Shown: positions 52,102-61,887, counted from the stretch's first letter. The stretch: DNA of 64,000 nt from Cryobacterium sp. Y11 (GCF_002929535.1 NZ_PJJO01000057.1:1-64000), one strand, 5' to 3'. Made by a program: numbers and translations. The notes: a model not told the origin generated them from the letters alone.

Positions 52102-52107
52102 TAGGAT
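52102..52107 (+). promoter_or_regulatory. -10 box (TAGGAT) of the GntR gene
   Basis: TAGGAT lies 7 nt before the GTG at 52115; predicted leaderless mRNA. It overlaps the in-frame ATG at 52106, which is therefore unlikely to be the start. Confidence 0.5.
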
Positions 52108-52114
52108 GGCACTT

Positions 52115-52825
52115 GTGTATACAGAAACCGCAATGTTGGGGTTAGAGGTACCGCTCCGCGCCAGCGAGCGGGCCTACCGTCAGCTGCGCGGGGAGATCGT
52201 CACCGGGCTCCTCGCTCCCGGCGCCGCTCTGCTCGAAGTTGAACAAGCCGAACGTATCGGCGTTTCGCGTACCCCGCTGCGCGAGGCTGTTGCCCGTTTG
52301 ATCGCTGACGGCCTCGTCGTTGGCCGGCGCGGACGCGGCTTTGAAGTGACCGACATCTCGGTTGACAGCATCTCCGAACTCTATGAGTTGCGCCAAGCGC
52401 TCGAGGTGCAGGCCATCCGCCTGGCCGCGATTCGCCGCGATCCCGCCCCGTTTACCCTGCTGCGTGAGGAGTTCGTCAACGCCCCCCAGCTGCTGGAACA
52501 GGGCGACGTTGGCGTGCACCGCTATTACCGACTGATCGACGAATTCGAAGACGCCGTCGATGCCGCGGTCGGAAACCCCTTTCTCGTCGGCGCCCTGCGT
52601 GCCGTACGCACCCACTTGGCCCGAATTCGTCGGCTGGCTCGGAGAAATACGCTGCGGCTCCATGCTGCGGCCGCCGAGCATCTGCTGATTCTCGACGCCA
52701 TCATTGCTGGCGATCCGTCGCTGGCTGCCCATGCCACCCATATTCATCTTCACCAGAGCCTTGTGAGCGTCCTCGCGGCGATCGACGAGGACTTGGCAGT
52801 GTCGGCCGACCAACTGCCAAACTAA
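52115..52825 (+). CDS. GntR-family (FadR-type) regulator of the propionate genes
   Basis: Encodes about 236 residues from the GTG at 52115 (an ATG at 52133 is the alternative). The winged helix-turn-helix spans about 12-80: '[18 protein letters not shown]', '[20 protein letters not shown]', '[12 protein letters not shown]'. An all-helical FCD effector domain follows ('[20 protein letters not shown]', '[13 protein letters not shown]'). FCD GntR proteins sense carboxylic acids. The second TGTATACA palindrome overlaps the start codon region, so autorepression is likely. It is divergent from prpE and followed by prpD after 14 bases. Confidence 0.9.
   Translation: MYTETAMLGLEVPLRASERAYRQLRGEIVTGLLAPGAALLEVEQAERIGVSRTPLREAVARLIADGLVVGRRGRGFEVTDISVDSISELYELRQALEVQAIRLAAIRRDPAPFTLLREEFVNAPQLLEQGDVGVHRYYRLIDEFEDAVDAAVGNPFLVGALRAVRTHLARIRRLARRNTLRLHAAAAEHLLILDAIIAGDPSLAAHATHIHLHQSLVSVLAAIDEDLAVSADQLPN
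52116..52123. promoter_or_regulatory. Operator-like palindrome TGTATACA, copy 2 (GntR side)
   Basis: Lies at the predicted transcription start of the GntR gene. It is 63 bases (six helical turns) from copy 1, so both sites face the same side of the DNA. Confidence 0.6.
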
Positions 52826-52839
52826 CGAAGGGATCCACA

Positions 52840-54375
52840 GTGCAGCTTCACCACGTTCGAGTTCACACAAGCGACGAGAACCTGGCCCGCGAGGACCAGC
52901 TGGCCTGGAAGATCGCCGAGGTCGCCGCCGACCCGGCCCCGGCTTCCGAGGAGGTGACCGAGATGGTCATTAACCGCGTGATTGACAATGCCTCCGTCGC
53001 TGCGGCCAGTCTGACCCGGCGCCCGGTGATTGCCGCTCGCTCGCAGGCGCTCGCCCACCCGCGCTCGAACGGCGGCGACGGAGCGTCCGTGTTCGGCCTC
53101 GCCCCCGCGCGCCGCGTCTCCCCGGAATGGGCGGCCTGGGCCAACGGTGTTGCCGTGCGGGAGCTCGACTATCACGACACTTTCCTCGCCGCCGAGTACT
53201 CGCACCCCGGCGACAATATCCCGCCGATCACGGCCGTCGCCCAGCACCTCGCCGCCTCGCGCGGCCTGACCGGCCGTGACCTCATTCGCGGTATCGCTAC
53301 CGGGTACGAGATTCAAATCGACCTGGTGAAGTCGATCAGCCTGCACGCACACAAGATCGACCACGTTGCCCACCTCGGCCCGTCGGTCGCCGCCGGAATT
53401 GGCACCCTGCTCGGACTCGACAAGGAAATCATCTTCCAGGCCGTCGGCCAGGCCCTGCACACGACGACCGCAACGCGGCAGTCGCGAAAGGGCGAGATCT
53501 CGTCGTGGAAGGCGCACGCCCCGGCCTTCGCCGGCAAGATGGCCGTCGAGGCCGTCGACCGGGCGCTTCGCGGCGAGACCAGCCCGACTCCCATTTATGA
53601 GGGCGAAGACGGCGTCATCGCGTGGTTGCTCGACGGCCCGGACGGCTCCTACGACGTGTCGCTGCCGAAGCCCGGAAGCATCAAGCGTGCCATCCTAGAC
53701 AGCTATACCAAGGAGCACTCGGCCGAATACCAGGCCCAGGCTTGGATCGACCTCGCCCGCAAGCTGCACAATGAGCACCCCGAGCTGCTCGTCGCCGGTG
53801 CGATTAAGACGGTCGTGCTGCACACCAGCCACCACACGCACTACGTCATCGGCTCCGGAGCCAACGATCCGCAGAAGTACGATCCCACGGCGAGCCGCGA
53901 GACGCTCGACCACTCCATTCCGTATATCTTTACGGTCGCGCTGCAGGACGGCGCTTGGAACCACGTTGATTCCTACAGTCCGGAGCGAGCCAGCCGGCCA
54001 GACACCATCGCCCTGTGGCAGACCGTCACGACGACCGAAGATGCGGAGTGGACGCGTCGTTACCACTCCCTCGACCCGGCCGAGAAGGCCTTCGGCGGTC
54101 GGGTGGAAATCGAACTGACCAACGGGATGCGCCTCGTGGACGAGATCGCTGTGGCCGACGCGCATCCGCTTGGCGCTCGCCCCTTCGCCCGCGCGGAGTA
54201 CATCAACAAGTTCCGCACCCTGGCCGAGCCGGTTATGGAGGCATCGGAGATCGAACGCTTCCTCTCTCTGGCCCAGCGCCTGCCCGAGCTCGAGGCGGCC
54301 GAACTCGGTCGCTTGACCATCGTGGCCAAGCCTGGACTGCTCGCGTCGATCGCCACGCCGAACGGAATCTTCTAA
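52840..54375 (+). CDS. prpD: 2-methylcitrate dehydratase PrpD (MmgE/PrpD family)
   Basis: Encodes 511 residues from a GTG with GAAGGGA upstream. MmgE/PrpD features include '[20 protein letters not shown]', '[20 protein letters not shown]' and '[20 protein letters not shown]'. PrpD dehydrates 2-methylcitrate to 2-methylaconitate in the methylcitrate cycle; the cytosolic enzyme has no cofactor. Its stop codon shares one base with the start of prpB (TAATG). Confidence 0.94.
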   Translation: MQLHHVRVHTSDENLAREDQLAWKIAEVAADPAPASEEVTEMVINRVIDNASVAAASLTRRPVIAARSQALAHPRSNGGDGASVFGLAPARRVSPEWAAWANGVAVRELDYHDTFLAAEYSHPGDNIPPITAVAQHLAASRGLTGRDLIRGIATGYEIQIDLVKSISLHAHKIDHVAHLGPSVAAGIGTLLGLDKEIIFQAVGQALHTTTATRQSRKGEISSWKAHAPAFAGKMAVEAVDRALRGETSPTPIYEGEDGVIAWLLDGPDGSYDVSLPKPGSIKRAILDSYTKEHSAEYQAQAWIDLARKLHNEHPELLVAGAIKTVVLHTSHHTHYVIGSGANDPQKYDPTASRETLDHSIPYIFTVALQDGAWNHVDSYSPERASRPDTIALWQTVTTTEDAEWTRRYHSLDPAEKAFGGRVEIELTNGMRLVDEIAVADAHPLGARPFARAEYINKFRTLAEPVMEASEIERFLSLAQRLPELEAAELGRLTIVAKPGLLASIATPNGIF

Positions 54376-55298
54376 TGCTGTACGCCGGCACGACCGCAGC
54401 CGACAAGCGCATCGCACTGCGAGTCGGCTTGTCGAATGGCAAGATTTTGCGCTATCCGGGGGCGTTCAACCCGCTCTCGGCCAAGCTGATCCAGCAGAAG
54501 GGGTTTGAGGGCGTCTACATTTCGGGCGCTGTGCTCTCGGCCGACCTCGGCCTGCCCGACATCGGCCTGACCACCCTGACCGAGGTGGCTGGCCGGTCGC
54601 AGCAGATCGCCCGGATGACCGACCTGCCAGCGATTGTCGACGCTGATACCGGTTTTGGCGAACCGATGAACGTGGCGCGCACCATTCAGACCCTCGAAGA
54701 CGCGGGACTTGCCGGCATGCACATCGAGGACCAGGTCAACCCGAAACGCTGCGGTCACCTCGATGGAAAGCAGGTAGTGGATGCCGACACCGCGATCAAG
54801 CGCATCCGCGCGGCCGTCGATGGGCGCAGGGACCCGAACTTTCTCGTGATGGCGCGCACCGACATTCGTGCCGTTGACGGCTTGGACGCCGCGGTGACCC
54901 GGGCGAAGCAGCTGCAGGATGCCGGCGCTGACGCGATCTTTCCCGAGGCGATGGGCAGCCTGGCCGAGTTCGAAGCGATTCGGTCTGCCGTGTCGGTGCC
55001 GATCTTGGCAAACATGACCGAGTTTGGCAAGGGTGAGCTGTACACCGTGCAGCAGCTCGAAAACGTGGGCATGAACCTGGTGATCTTTCCGGTGTCCCTG
55101 CTGCGCCTCGCAATGGGGTCGGCGGCGCGTGGACTTGACGCGATCGAGCAGCACGGGTCGCTCCGCGAGATGCTGCCCGAGATGCAGCACCGGGCCGACC
55201 TATACGAATTGCTCGATTATGCGTCGTACAGCACCTTCGATTCGGGTATCTTCGATTTCACGTTGAACCCGCACATTTCGACTTCGTCACCGGTATAA
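54375..55298 (+). CDS. prpB: 2-methylisocitrate lyase PrpB
   Basis: Encodes 307 residues from the ATG at 54375. It is an isocitrate-lyase-superfamily barrel with 'DADTGFGEPMNVARTIQTLE', 'MHIEDQVNPKRCGHLDGK' (catalytic Cys126) and 'EALMARTDIRA'-like 'FLVMARTDIRAVDG'. It splits 2-methylisocitrate to pyruvate and succinate, the last step of the cycle. The TAATG overlap couples it to prpD. It is followed by prpC after 11 bases. Confidence 0.94.
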   Translation: MLYAGTTAADKRIALRVGLSNGKILRYPGAFNPLSAKLIQQKGFEGVYISGAVLSADLGLPDIGLTTLTEVAGRSQQIARMTDLPAIVDADTGFGEPMNVARTIQTLEDAGLAGMHIEDQVNPKRCGHLDGKQVVDADTAIKRIRAAVDGRRDPNFLVMARTDIRAVDGLDAAVTRAKQLQDAGADAIFPEAMGSLAEFEAIRSAVSVPILANMTEFGKGELYTVQQLENVGMNLVIFPVSLLRLAMGSAARGLDAIEQHGSLREMLPEMQHRADLYELLDYASYSTFDSGIFDFTLNPHISTSSPV

Positions 55299-55309
55299 AG
55301 GGGAGCACA

Positions 55310-56449
55310 ATGTCTGACACGGAAACACTCGCGCCACACGTATACAAGGGCCTGACCGGCGTCGTCGTTGACACCACCGCGGTCTCCAAGGTCAACCCAG
55401 AGACTAACTCGCTGCTCTACCGGGGCTATCCGGTGGAGGAGCTCGCGGCGAAGAAGAGCTTCGAAGAGGTCGCCTATCTGCTCTGGCACGGCGAACTGCC
55501 CACCGAGCCGCAGCTCGCCGACTTCGAGGCGCTCGAGCGGTCGCTGCGCCACCTCAGCCCGGTGGTCAAGCGCATCATCGACGAGCTGCCGCTCACCGCC
55601 CACCCGATGGATGTCGTGCGCACCGCGGTGAGCGTCATCGGCGCGAGCGATCCGGACGCCGAGAACCCGTCACCGGAATCCGACCTCGCCAAGTCGATTC
55701 GGCTGTTCGCCCAGCTGCCCGCGATCGTCTCGTACGACCAGCGCCGGAGGCACGGCTTGGACCTGGTCGAACCGCGCGACGACCTTGGCTACTCGGCGAA
55801 CTTTCTGCACATGGCGTTCGGTGAGGTGCCCGAGCTCGTCGTCGTCAACGCCTTCGACGTGTCGATGATTCTGTACGCCGAGCACTCCTTCAACGCCTCG
55901 ACGTTCACCGCGCGGGTCATCACCTCCACCCTGTCCGATTTGTACTCGGCGGTGACCGGCGCGGTCGGGGCGCTCAAGGGGGCGCTGCACGGCGGCGCCA
56001 ACGAGGCCGTCATGCACACCTTCACCGAGATTGGCCTCGGCGCCGGATCGGCCGCGCGGGCCGAACCGTGGCTGGGCCAGGCGCTCGCCGAGAAGCGCAA
56101 GATCATGGGTTTCGGGCACCGCGTTTACAAGAGCGGCGACTCGCGGGTTCCGACCATGCGGGCCGCGCTCGTCACCCTGGTCGACCATTACCAGAAGCCG
56201 GAACTGCTCGAACTGTACGAGGCCCTCGAGACGGCAATGACGTCGCGTAAGGCGATTCTGCCCAATCTGGACTATCCGTCTGGCCCGGCCTACCACCTGA
56301 TGGGCTTTGACACCCTCACCTTCACGCCACTCTTCGTCGCAGCGCGCATCACCGGGTGGACCGCGCACATTATGGAGCAGAAGAAGAGCAACGCCCTGAT
56401 TCGTCCGTTGTCGGCCTACACCGGTGTCGACCAGCGTCAGGTTCCGTAG
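55310..56449 (+). CDS. prpC: 2-methylcitrate synthase PrpC
   Basis: Encodes 379 residues with AAGGGGAG upstream. Citrate-synthase motifs are present: 'LLYRGYPVEELAAKKSFEEV', 'ALHGGANEAVMHTF', 'MGFGHRVYKSGDSRVP' and 'RPLSAYTGVDQRQVP'. It condenses propionyl-CoA with oxaloacetate to 2-methylcitrate. It completes the set prpE, prpC, prpD, prpB in the locus. A near-operator sequence (CGTATACA, 55339-55346) lies in its first codons. Confidence 0.93.
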   Translation: MSDTETLAPHVYKGLTGVVVDTTAVSKVNPETNSLLYRGYPVEELAAKKSFEEVAYLLWHGELPTEPQLADFEALERSLRHLSPVVKRIIDELPLTAHPMDVVRTAVSVIGASDPDAENPSPESDLAKSIRLFAQLPAIVSYDQRRRHGLDLVEPRDDLGYSANFLHMAFGEVPELVVVNAFDVSMILYAEHSFNASTFTARVITSTLSDLYSAVTGAVGALKGALHGGANEAVMHTFTEIGLGAGSAARAEPWLGQALAEKRKIMGFGHRVYKSGDSRVPTMRAALVTLVDHYQKPELLELYEALETAMTSRKAILPNLDYPSGPAYHLMGFDTLTFTPLFVAARITGWTAHIMEQKKSNALIRPLSAYTGVDQRQVP

Positions 56450-56461
56450 CGATTTCTTCAG

Positions 56462-56501
56462 AATGGATGCCGCGCTGCCAGCTGGCAGCGCGGCATCCAT
56501 T
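56462..56501 (+). terminator. Terminator of the prp operon
   Basis: A perfect 40-base palindrome: arms of 20 bases beginning AATGGATGCCGCGCTG and ending in CATCCATT, followed by TGTTGC. It lies 12 bases after the prpC stop. Confidence 0.8.
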
Positions 56502-56613
56502 TGTTGCTTGCCTGGTTCGCAACCTCGTTAGCATTGCGTTGTGGTTAGCATTGCTGAATGACACTTGATGCCCATAACGCGTCCACCCTCTCGACCGAAA
56601 CGGCGGCTACCGC

Positions 56614-57321
56614 GTGAGCGTGCACCTGGTCGGCGGCGGGGGAGCCGCCGCGCACGACACCGACGTGTTTGGAACATTCCTGGCCGAGGTCACCGCTCGG
56701 GCCATCCAGGCCGGCCGTGACGAGCCCCTAGTCGCCATTATCACCGTCGGCCCCGGCAGCGCCCATGCCGAGGAACTGGCCGCATCGCTCGGCGACAGCG
56801 TGCAGACCCGCCGCACCGCGCTCGCGCCCGGTGATACCGGCGACCTTACCGCCCTGGGCGCGGTCGACGGCATCGTCATTGGCGGCGGCGTGACGCCCGA
56901 TTACCTGGCTGCTGTCGCGCCTATTTCCGGCGAGATCCGCCGTCAGGTATCGGCAGGGGTGCCCTACCTCGGTTTCTCGGCTGGTGCCATGATCGCGGCC
57001 GAACGGGCCCTGATCGGCGGCTGGCGCATCGGCGGCGTCGAGGTCACGCCCGAACACGTCTCGGAAGGCCTCGACGAGATCACCCTGGCCCAGGGCATCG
57101 GACTGCTCGACGTCACGGTCGACGTGCACGCCGCCCAGTCCGGCAGCCTATCCCGACTGATCGCCGCGACCGAGGCCGGCCTCATCGATGGTGGCCTCGC
57201 CATCGACGAAAACACCGTGCTCGTGGTCGGCGAGGGTGCGCTCACCGTGCTCGGAGCCGGCAGCGTCTGGAACGTCAGCCAGGCCGACGGCGGCGTGCTC
57301 GTGAGCACCATCGGCGCCTAG
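56614..57321 (+). CDS. Peptidase S51 / cyanophycinase-like protein
   Basis: Encodes 235 residues from a GTG. The motif '[11 protein letters not shown]' places the nucleophile at Ser122, and '[13 protein letters not shown]' and '[20 protein letters not shown]' fit the S51 class-I-glutamine-amidotransferase-like fold. Members are dipeptidases (PepE) or cyanophycinases. No cyanophycin synthetase is in the window, so a peptidase or other role is as likely. It stands alone after the prp terminator. Confidence 0.8.
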   Translation: MSVHLVGGGGAAAHDTDVFGTFLAEVTARAIQAGRDEPLVAIITVGPGSAHAEELAASLGDSVQTRRTALAPGDTGDLTALGAVDGIVIGGGVTPDYLAAVAPISGEIRRQVSAGVPYLGFSAGAMIAAERALIGGWRIGGVEVTPEHVSEGLDEITLAQGIGLLDVTVDVHAAQSGSLSRLIAATEAGLIDGGLAIDENTVLVVGEGALTVLGAGSVWNVSQADGGVLVSTIGA

Positions 57322-57421
57322 GTGCGGCCGTGACACTCGGCAAACGGATGCCGCACCGCCAGCGATCAGGCGCCCGCGCGTTCGCTCGCTGTCCGGCCTG
57401 GCCGGTGCGAACGGTGACCTG

Positions 57422-58144
57422 GTGACCCTTGATGAGCTCGCCGCGAGCGGTCAGATTGACGCGGGCTGGGCCCGGGCGCTCGCGCCGGTGGCCGATGATC
57501 TCACCGGAGCCGGCAAGTTTCTGGCGAGCGAACGCGCAGCGGGCCGCGAGGTGCTGCCAGCTCCTGAGCACCTGTTGCGCGCCTTTCGCCAGCCGTTTGA
57601 TGCCGTGCGGGTGCTCATCGTCGGGCAGGACCCGTACCCCACTCCGGGGCACCCGCTCGGTCTGGCCTTCGCCGTCAACGCCGACGTACGGCCGTTGCCA
57701 CGCAGCCTCGGTAACATCTACACCGAACTCGAAACCGATCTCGGCCTGCCGCGCCCCGAGCACGGCGACCTCTCGGCCTGGACCGATCAAGGGGTGCTGC
57801 TGCTGAACCGCGTGCTCAGCGTGGGGGCCGGCGCGGCCGGTTCGCATCGGCGGCGCGGCTGGGAGGCGGTGACCGACCAGGCTATTCGTGCGCTGGTGGG
57901 GCGGGGGCATCCGCTCGTGGCGATTTTGTGGGGACAGGATGCCGGCAAGCTGAAGCCCCTGCTCGGCGACACACCGGTCATCGAATCGGCACATCCGAGT
58001 CCGCTGTCGGCTCGCCGCGGATTTTTTGGCTCGAAGCCGTTCAGCGGCGCCAATCGGTTGCTCACCCTGCAGGGGGCTGCACCGGTGCAGTGGGCGCTTC
58101 CGGTAATCTGGAATCAACCAGAAAGGGGAGTGCCCGGTGCTTGA
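57422..58144 (+). CDS. ung: Uracil-DNA glycosylase (family 1)
   Basis: Encodes 240 residues from a GTG. The water-activating loop '[18 protein letters not shown]' holds the catalytic Asp, and '[21 protein letters not shown]' is the DNA-intercalation loop region. It removes uracil from DNA. The last 8 bases overlap the GNAT gene, suggesting co-translation. 'PYPTP' in place of 'PYHGP' is usual for actinobacterial enzymes. Confidence 0.94.
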   Translation: MTLDELAASGQIDAGWARALAPVADDLTGAGKFLASERAAGREVLPAPEHLLRAFRQPFDAVRVLIVGQDPYPTPGHPLGLAFAVNADVRPLPRSLGNIYTELETDLGLPRPEHGDLSAWTDQGVLLLNRVLSVGAGAAGSHRRRGWEAVTDQAIRALVGRGHPLVAILWGQDAGKLKPLLGDTPVIESAHPSPLSARRGFFGSKPFSGANRLLTLQGAAPVQWALPVIWNQPERGVPGA

Positions 58145-58715
58145 GGAAGAATACGAGCCTCGTCGTCGGCTGCCCCGCCACCTGCGGCCGGAAATCGCGA
58201 CCGAGGCGCCATTTGACTACACGATGCGCGAGGTGCAGGCGACCGACCTGCCGGATATTCGCGAAATCTATAATTATTACGTCGCCAACAGCACCGTCAC
58301 CTTTGACGAAGATGCTATGACGCTCACCGAGTGGCGTGACAAGTTTTACTATCTGACCAAGCAGGGAATGCCGTTCATCGTTGCGGTGTCGCCGGCTGGT
58401 CAAATTCTTGGCTACGCCCTGGTCGCCCCGTGGAAGCAGAAGAAGGCCTACCGGTTCACGGTCGAAAACTCGATTTACCTCGGCGCAGCATCGACTGGTA
58501 AGGGCCTTGGCCGCGAGCTACTCGCCGAGCTGATCACACGGTCGAAGGCGGCCGGCCTCAAGGAAATCATTGCCGTCATCGCCGATCAGGGAGCGGATGC
58601 CTCGATCAAGCTGCACCGCGACTCCGGCTTCGAGGAGATCGGCCGCATGGGTAAAGTCGGCTTCAAGTTCGAGCGCTGGCTCGGCACTATTTTGCTGCAA
58701 AAAAGCCTGAAGTAG
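58137..58715 (+). CDS. GNAT-family N-acetyltransferase, phosphinothricin-acetyltransferase-like
   Basis: Encodes 192 residues from a GTG with GAAAGGGGAG upstream. The core follows a ~28-residue N-terminal lead. '[20 protein letters not shown]' and '[21 protein letters not shown]' (acetyl-CoA loop) are typical of the PAT/YncA branch. It acetylates an amine, possibly an amino-acid analogue or methionine sulfone type compound. It overlaps ung by 8 bases. The substrate is not predictable. Confidence 0.85.
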   Translation: MLEEEYEPRRRLPRHLRPEIATEAPFDYTMREVQATDLPDIREIYNYYVANSTVTFDEDAMTLTEWRDKFYYLTKQGMPFIVAVSPAGQILGYALVAPWKQKKAYRFTVENSIYLGAASTGKGLGRELLAELITRSKAAGLKEIIAVIADQGADASIKLHRDSGFEEIGRMGKVGFKFERWLGTILLQKSLK

Positions 58716-58811
58716 GCCCGCTGGCCCCGTTTCGTTATCTTCGGGCAGCTCCGCAGCCCGGCGGAGAATACTTGTGTGTAAGACAACTCTCTGAGCGGGA
58801 AGGAGCACGGT

Positions 58812-60164
58812 ATGACTGAGGAATACGATCTGTTCGTTATCGGCGCCGGAATGGCCGGTATCACAGCGGCCAACAGGTGCGCTGCGAAGGGGTGGCGGGT
58901 TGGCATTGTCGACTCGCTCCCGTACGGCGGCACGTGTGCGCTGCGCGGATGTGATCCGAAGAAGATTCTGCGCCGGGGCGCTGAAGTGATCGATGCCGCT
59001 CACCTGATGCGGGGCAAGGGCATCAGCGAGAACGAGCTGACGCTTGACTGGTCGGCCCTGATGCGTCATAAGCGAGGCTTCACCGATGGTGTGCCGCGGG
59101 GTATTGAAGACGAACTCGTGCGAAACGGCGTGGCAACCTTTCATGGCACGGCCCAATTCGCGGGACCAAATCATCTCGAGATCGACAGCGTGCAGCACCG
59201 GGCGAAGCGGTTTCTGATCGCTACCGGCGCGGGGCCGCGCCCGCTCGATTTTTCCGGCCATGAGCACCTGATCGACAGTACCGACTTTCTCAACCTCGAG
59301 GCATTGCCCGGTCGGATCGTGTTCGTCGGTGGTGGTTTCGTCTCGTTCGAGTTCGCGCATATCGCAGCCCGAGCTGGCGTGGACTGTGTGATCGTCGATC
59401 GCGGCGACCGCCCGCTGCGCGAATTCGACCCCGACCTCGTCGACGTGGTCGTGCGCAAGAGCGAGCATGTCGGCATCCGTGTGAACCGCTCAAGCACGGT
59501 CACCAAAGTAACTCGCACCGCAACGGGGCTTCAGGTAGCGGTCGATCAGGCTGGCGTTAAGACCATGATCGACACCGATCTGGTGGTGCACGGTGCCGGC
59601 CGGGTTCCATACCTCGACGGTCTGAATCTTGCAGCTGCGAACATTGCCTGGGGTCCACGGGGCATTGATGTTTTTGGACACCTGCAAAGCCGCAGCAATC
59701 CCGCGGTGTTCGCCGCCGGCGACGTTGCCGACACCCCTGGACGTCGCCTCACCCCCGTAGCGGTGTTCGAGGGCAAGGTGGCAGCGTCGAACATGCTCAA
59801 GGGAACCACTACCGTGCCCGACTACGCCGGGGTCCCCACAACCGTTTTCACAATCCCCGAGTTGAACCGTGTCGGCATGCTCGAGCACGAAGCCCGCCGA
59901 GACGGCCGTGACATCACTGTGCGCTACAACGACACCGGTGGCTGGTACTCCAACTACCGAGTCGGCGAGACCGCCGCGGCGACGAAGGTCATCATCGATA
60001 CGGCGACCGATCAAATTCTCGGGGCTCATCTATTCGGTCCCGACTACGCGGAACTGATCAACACCTTCGGCCTCGCCATCAAGCTGGGTCTCACCACTCG
60101 ACAGCTGAAATCGACGACCGCGACTTACCCCTCGATCGGCTCCGACCTCGGCTCCATGCTCTGA
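58812..60164 (+). CDS. FAD/NAD(P)-dependent disulfide-type oxidoreductase
   Basis: Encodes 450 residues with GGAAGGAG upstream. The FAD motif 'VIGAGMAGITAANRCAAKG' opens the protein, followed by a CxxxxC redox pair in 'GGTCALRGCDPKKILRRG', a second dinucleotide motif 'VFVGGGFVSFEFAHIAARAG' and the FAD end 'VFAAGDVADTPG'. It belongs to the glutathione/mercuric reductase family. The C-terminal 'HPTxxE' acid-base pair of classic members is replaced by 'YPSIGSD', so the electron acceptor may differ. It stands alone. Confidence 0.88.
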   Translation: MTEEYDLFVIGAGMAGITAANRCAAKGWRVGIVDSLPYGGTCALRGCDPKKILRRGAEVIDAAHLMRGKGISENELTLDWSALMRHKRGFTDGVPRGIEDELVRNGVATFHGTAQFAGPNHLEIDSVQHRAKRFLIATGAGPRPLDFSGHEHLIDSTDFLNLEALPGRIVFVGGGFVSFEFAHIAARAGVDCVIVDRGDRPLREFDPDLVDVVVRKSEHVGIRVNRSSTVTKVTRTATGLQVAVDQAGVKTMIDTDLVVHGAGRVPYLDGLNLAAANIAWGPRGIDVFGHLQSRSNPAVFAAGDVADTPGRRLTPVAVFEGKVAASNMLKGTTTVPDYAGVPTTVFTIPELNRVGMLEHEARRDGRDITVRYNDTGGWYSNYRVGETAAATKVIIDTATDQILGAHLFGPDYAELINTFGLAIKLGLTTRQLKSTTATYPSIGSDLGSML

Positions 60165-60252
60165 CCCGGCGTCACCGGGGATGACTGTTCGCGGTGCATG
60201 CTCGCTCAAGAACTCCACTACCGGCTCGGATCCGAACTGGTAGCCTCGTTGG

Positions 60253-60392
60253 TTACTCTTCTGGTGGGTACCACACGCGGTCACCGTTGACTTTTGCGAA
60301 GCTGGTCGAGGTTCGGCTCATGATGTCGGCCACGTGCAGGCTCCGAGCCAGCAATGCGTCTCCGATCAGTGATCGGTGACAACGTGCACCGG
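60253..60392 (-). pseudogene. C-terminal remnant of a DUF488 protein
   Basis: The minus-strand frame ends 'ARCHRSLIGDALLARSLHVA' then 'SFAKVNGDRVWYPPEE'. The CHRSLI motif followed by a 'PFARVxGxRVxYPP'-type ending is how DUF488 proteins close. The N-terminal ~100 residues are missing: the frame upstream runs into the end of another gene without homology. It looks like a truncated gene with no start codon of its own. Confidence 0.6.
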
Positions 60393-60941
60393 TCACAGCC
60401 CAGCGAGTAGAGCCTTCCAATATGCCTTGCAGTCGGACGCAGCCTCTGACGAGACAAGCTGACCGTGTTGCACCGCCACCCGGCACTTGCCGGGTGCCGC
60501 CTCGTTAACAGTGACGTTGACACGAGATTCATCCTCCAACCCGCAACGCCAATAGCGCCACTTCCCGGTCGCTGAAGTGGTGGGCCCGTCCGTCACCTTG
60601 ATCCCGTTGAACGAGGTGCGGCCGTCGACTAGGGCGATCCAGGCAGCGAGAGCCACATCCATCGAGCCCAGTACCGTCTTGCTGATGCTGGCGGCAAAGG
60701 TGCCGTCGCCTTGCTGTCCAGGGATGCGGCGGCCGATGTGCTGCTCGTAGGCGATCGTGATGCCCTGCGCCCACCAGCCGTCGTTCGCGAGATTCAGGTG
60801 CGCAATCTCCTGCTGCACCAGCGGCACGATGTCGGGATGAGAAAGTTCTCTGCCGCCCCTCCCATCAATCAGAGCAACCCATTCCGGCCACGCGCGCTGC
60901 GTCACTTTCTCGTAGGGGCCAACCCCTTGTGGTTTCGTCAT
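60393..60941 (-). CDS. Uncharacterised protein, DUF4287-like N-terminus
   Basis: Encodes 182 residues from the ATG at 60939-60941. The N-terminal half reads 'WPEWVALIDGRGGRELSHPD' and 'NDGWWAQGITIAYEQHIGRR', which resembles DUF4287-type helical proteins. The C-terminal half is beta-rich with Trp and Cys residues and resembles an SRPBCC-like fold only in outline. No catalytic motif is apparent. It borders the DUF488 remnant on the same strand. Recognition of the family is tentative. Confidence 0.7.
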   Translation of the reverse strand: MTKPQGVGPYEKVTQRAWPEWVALIDGRGGRELSHPDIVPLVQQEIAHLNLANDGWWAQGITIAYEQHIGRRIPGQQGDGTFAASISKTVLGSMDVALAAWIALVDGRTSFNGIKVTDGPTTSATGKWRYWRCGLEDESRVNVTVNEAAPGKCRVAVQHGQLVSSEAASDCKAYWKALLAGL

Positions 60942-61056
60942 GGGCAAAATCTAGCGGATGGCGCTCACCTCGGCCTGATCCACCCTGACCGTATTCCACG
61001 GCTCCGGCGCCTCCCTCACCGGGCTTTTGCAAGTTCGGATGCGCTGATTAACTGCG

Positions 61057-61881
61057 CTACCTGGCGTCGCGGGGGGTGTTCATTCGGCCGACGGCGTTCA
61101 ATACGGCGCGCCGTGGGTAGATGCTGGCTATTCGGGCCAGCAGTGCGTTGCGGGCGCCGACCAGCACGACCGACGGGGTCACCGAGCGGTCGAGCGCCGA
61201 GAAAGAGGCGCGCATGACCTCGTCGACTGTCAGCGGCGTGCCCTTCTTGCCGCTGCTGGTCTGGGCGACCTCGAAGAACTCGGTGTCGGCCGGGCCCGGG
61301 CAAATTGCTGTCACTTTCAGGCCGCTGGCCCGGGTTTCGTAGCTGACCGCCTCGGTGTAGCTGAGCACGTAGGCCTTGGTCGCACCGTATACCGCCATGC
61401 GCGGCACCGGCTGGAACGCAGCGGTGCTGGCCAGGTTGACGAGGGCCGCCGTGTGTGGATGCAGCGAGGCGGTCTCGACCAGATCGGGCAGAAAGGCGTG
61501 GGTCAGCGCCGTCAGTACGTGCACATTGAGTGCCACCTGCTCCCGCTCGCGCGCCTGGTCGGAGTCGAGCACGGTGCCAAAGGTGGCAAATCCCGCATTG
61601 TTTACCAGCGTTCCGATGGTGATCTTTCGCTCGCGGAGGTCGCGCACCAGCTCGGGAACGGCATCCGCTTCGGTGAGATCGAGCGGAATGACGGTGGAGA
61701 CGGTGCCGTATTTCTCGGCCAGGTCGACCGCGAGGGCTTCGAGGCGGGCCTGCCGGCGAGCGACGAGCACCAAATCTGCACCCCGCTGGGCGAGTTCGTG
61801 GGCGTAGCCGACGCCGAGTCCGCTCGACGCTCCGGTGATGAGCGCGGTGGTGCCGATGGGGTTGTACAAAGCGCTAGCCAT
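61057..61881 (-). CDS. Short-chain dehydrogenase/reductase
   Basis: Encodes 274 residues. 'TALITGASSGLGVGYAHELA' is the NADP-binding motif, 'NNAGFATFG' follows, and 'YGATKAYVLSYTEA' supplies the catalytic Tyr and Lys. The pattern 'RRQARLEALAVDLAEKYG' fits the YqjQ/DltE-like subgroup. A TAGCTT -10 box lies 6 nt before the ATG (61879-61881). It is divergent from the amidase gene. The substrate is unknown. Confidence 0.9.
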   Translation of the reverse strand: MASALYNPIGTTALITGASSGLGVGYAHELAQRGADLVLVARRQARLEALAVDLAEKYGTVSTVIPLDLTEADAVPELVRDLRERKITIGTLVNNAGFATFGTVLDSDQAREREQVALNVHVLTALTHAFLPDLVETASLHPHTAALVNLASTAAFQPVPRMAVYGATKAYVLSYTEAVSYETRASGLKVTAICPGPADTEFFEVAQTSSGKKGTPLTVDEVMRASFSALDRSVTPSVVLVGARNALLARIASIYPRRAVLNAVGRMNTPRDAR

Positions 61882-61887
61882 GGCTTA

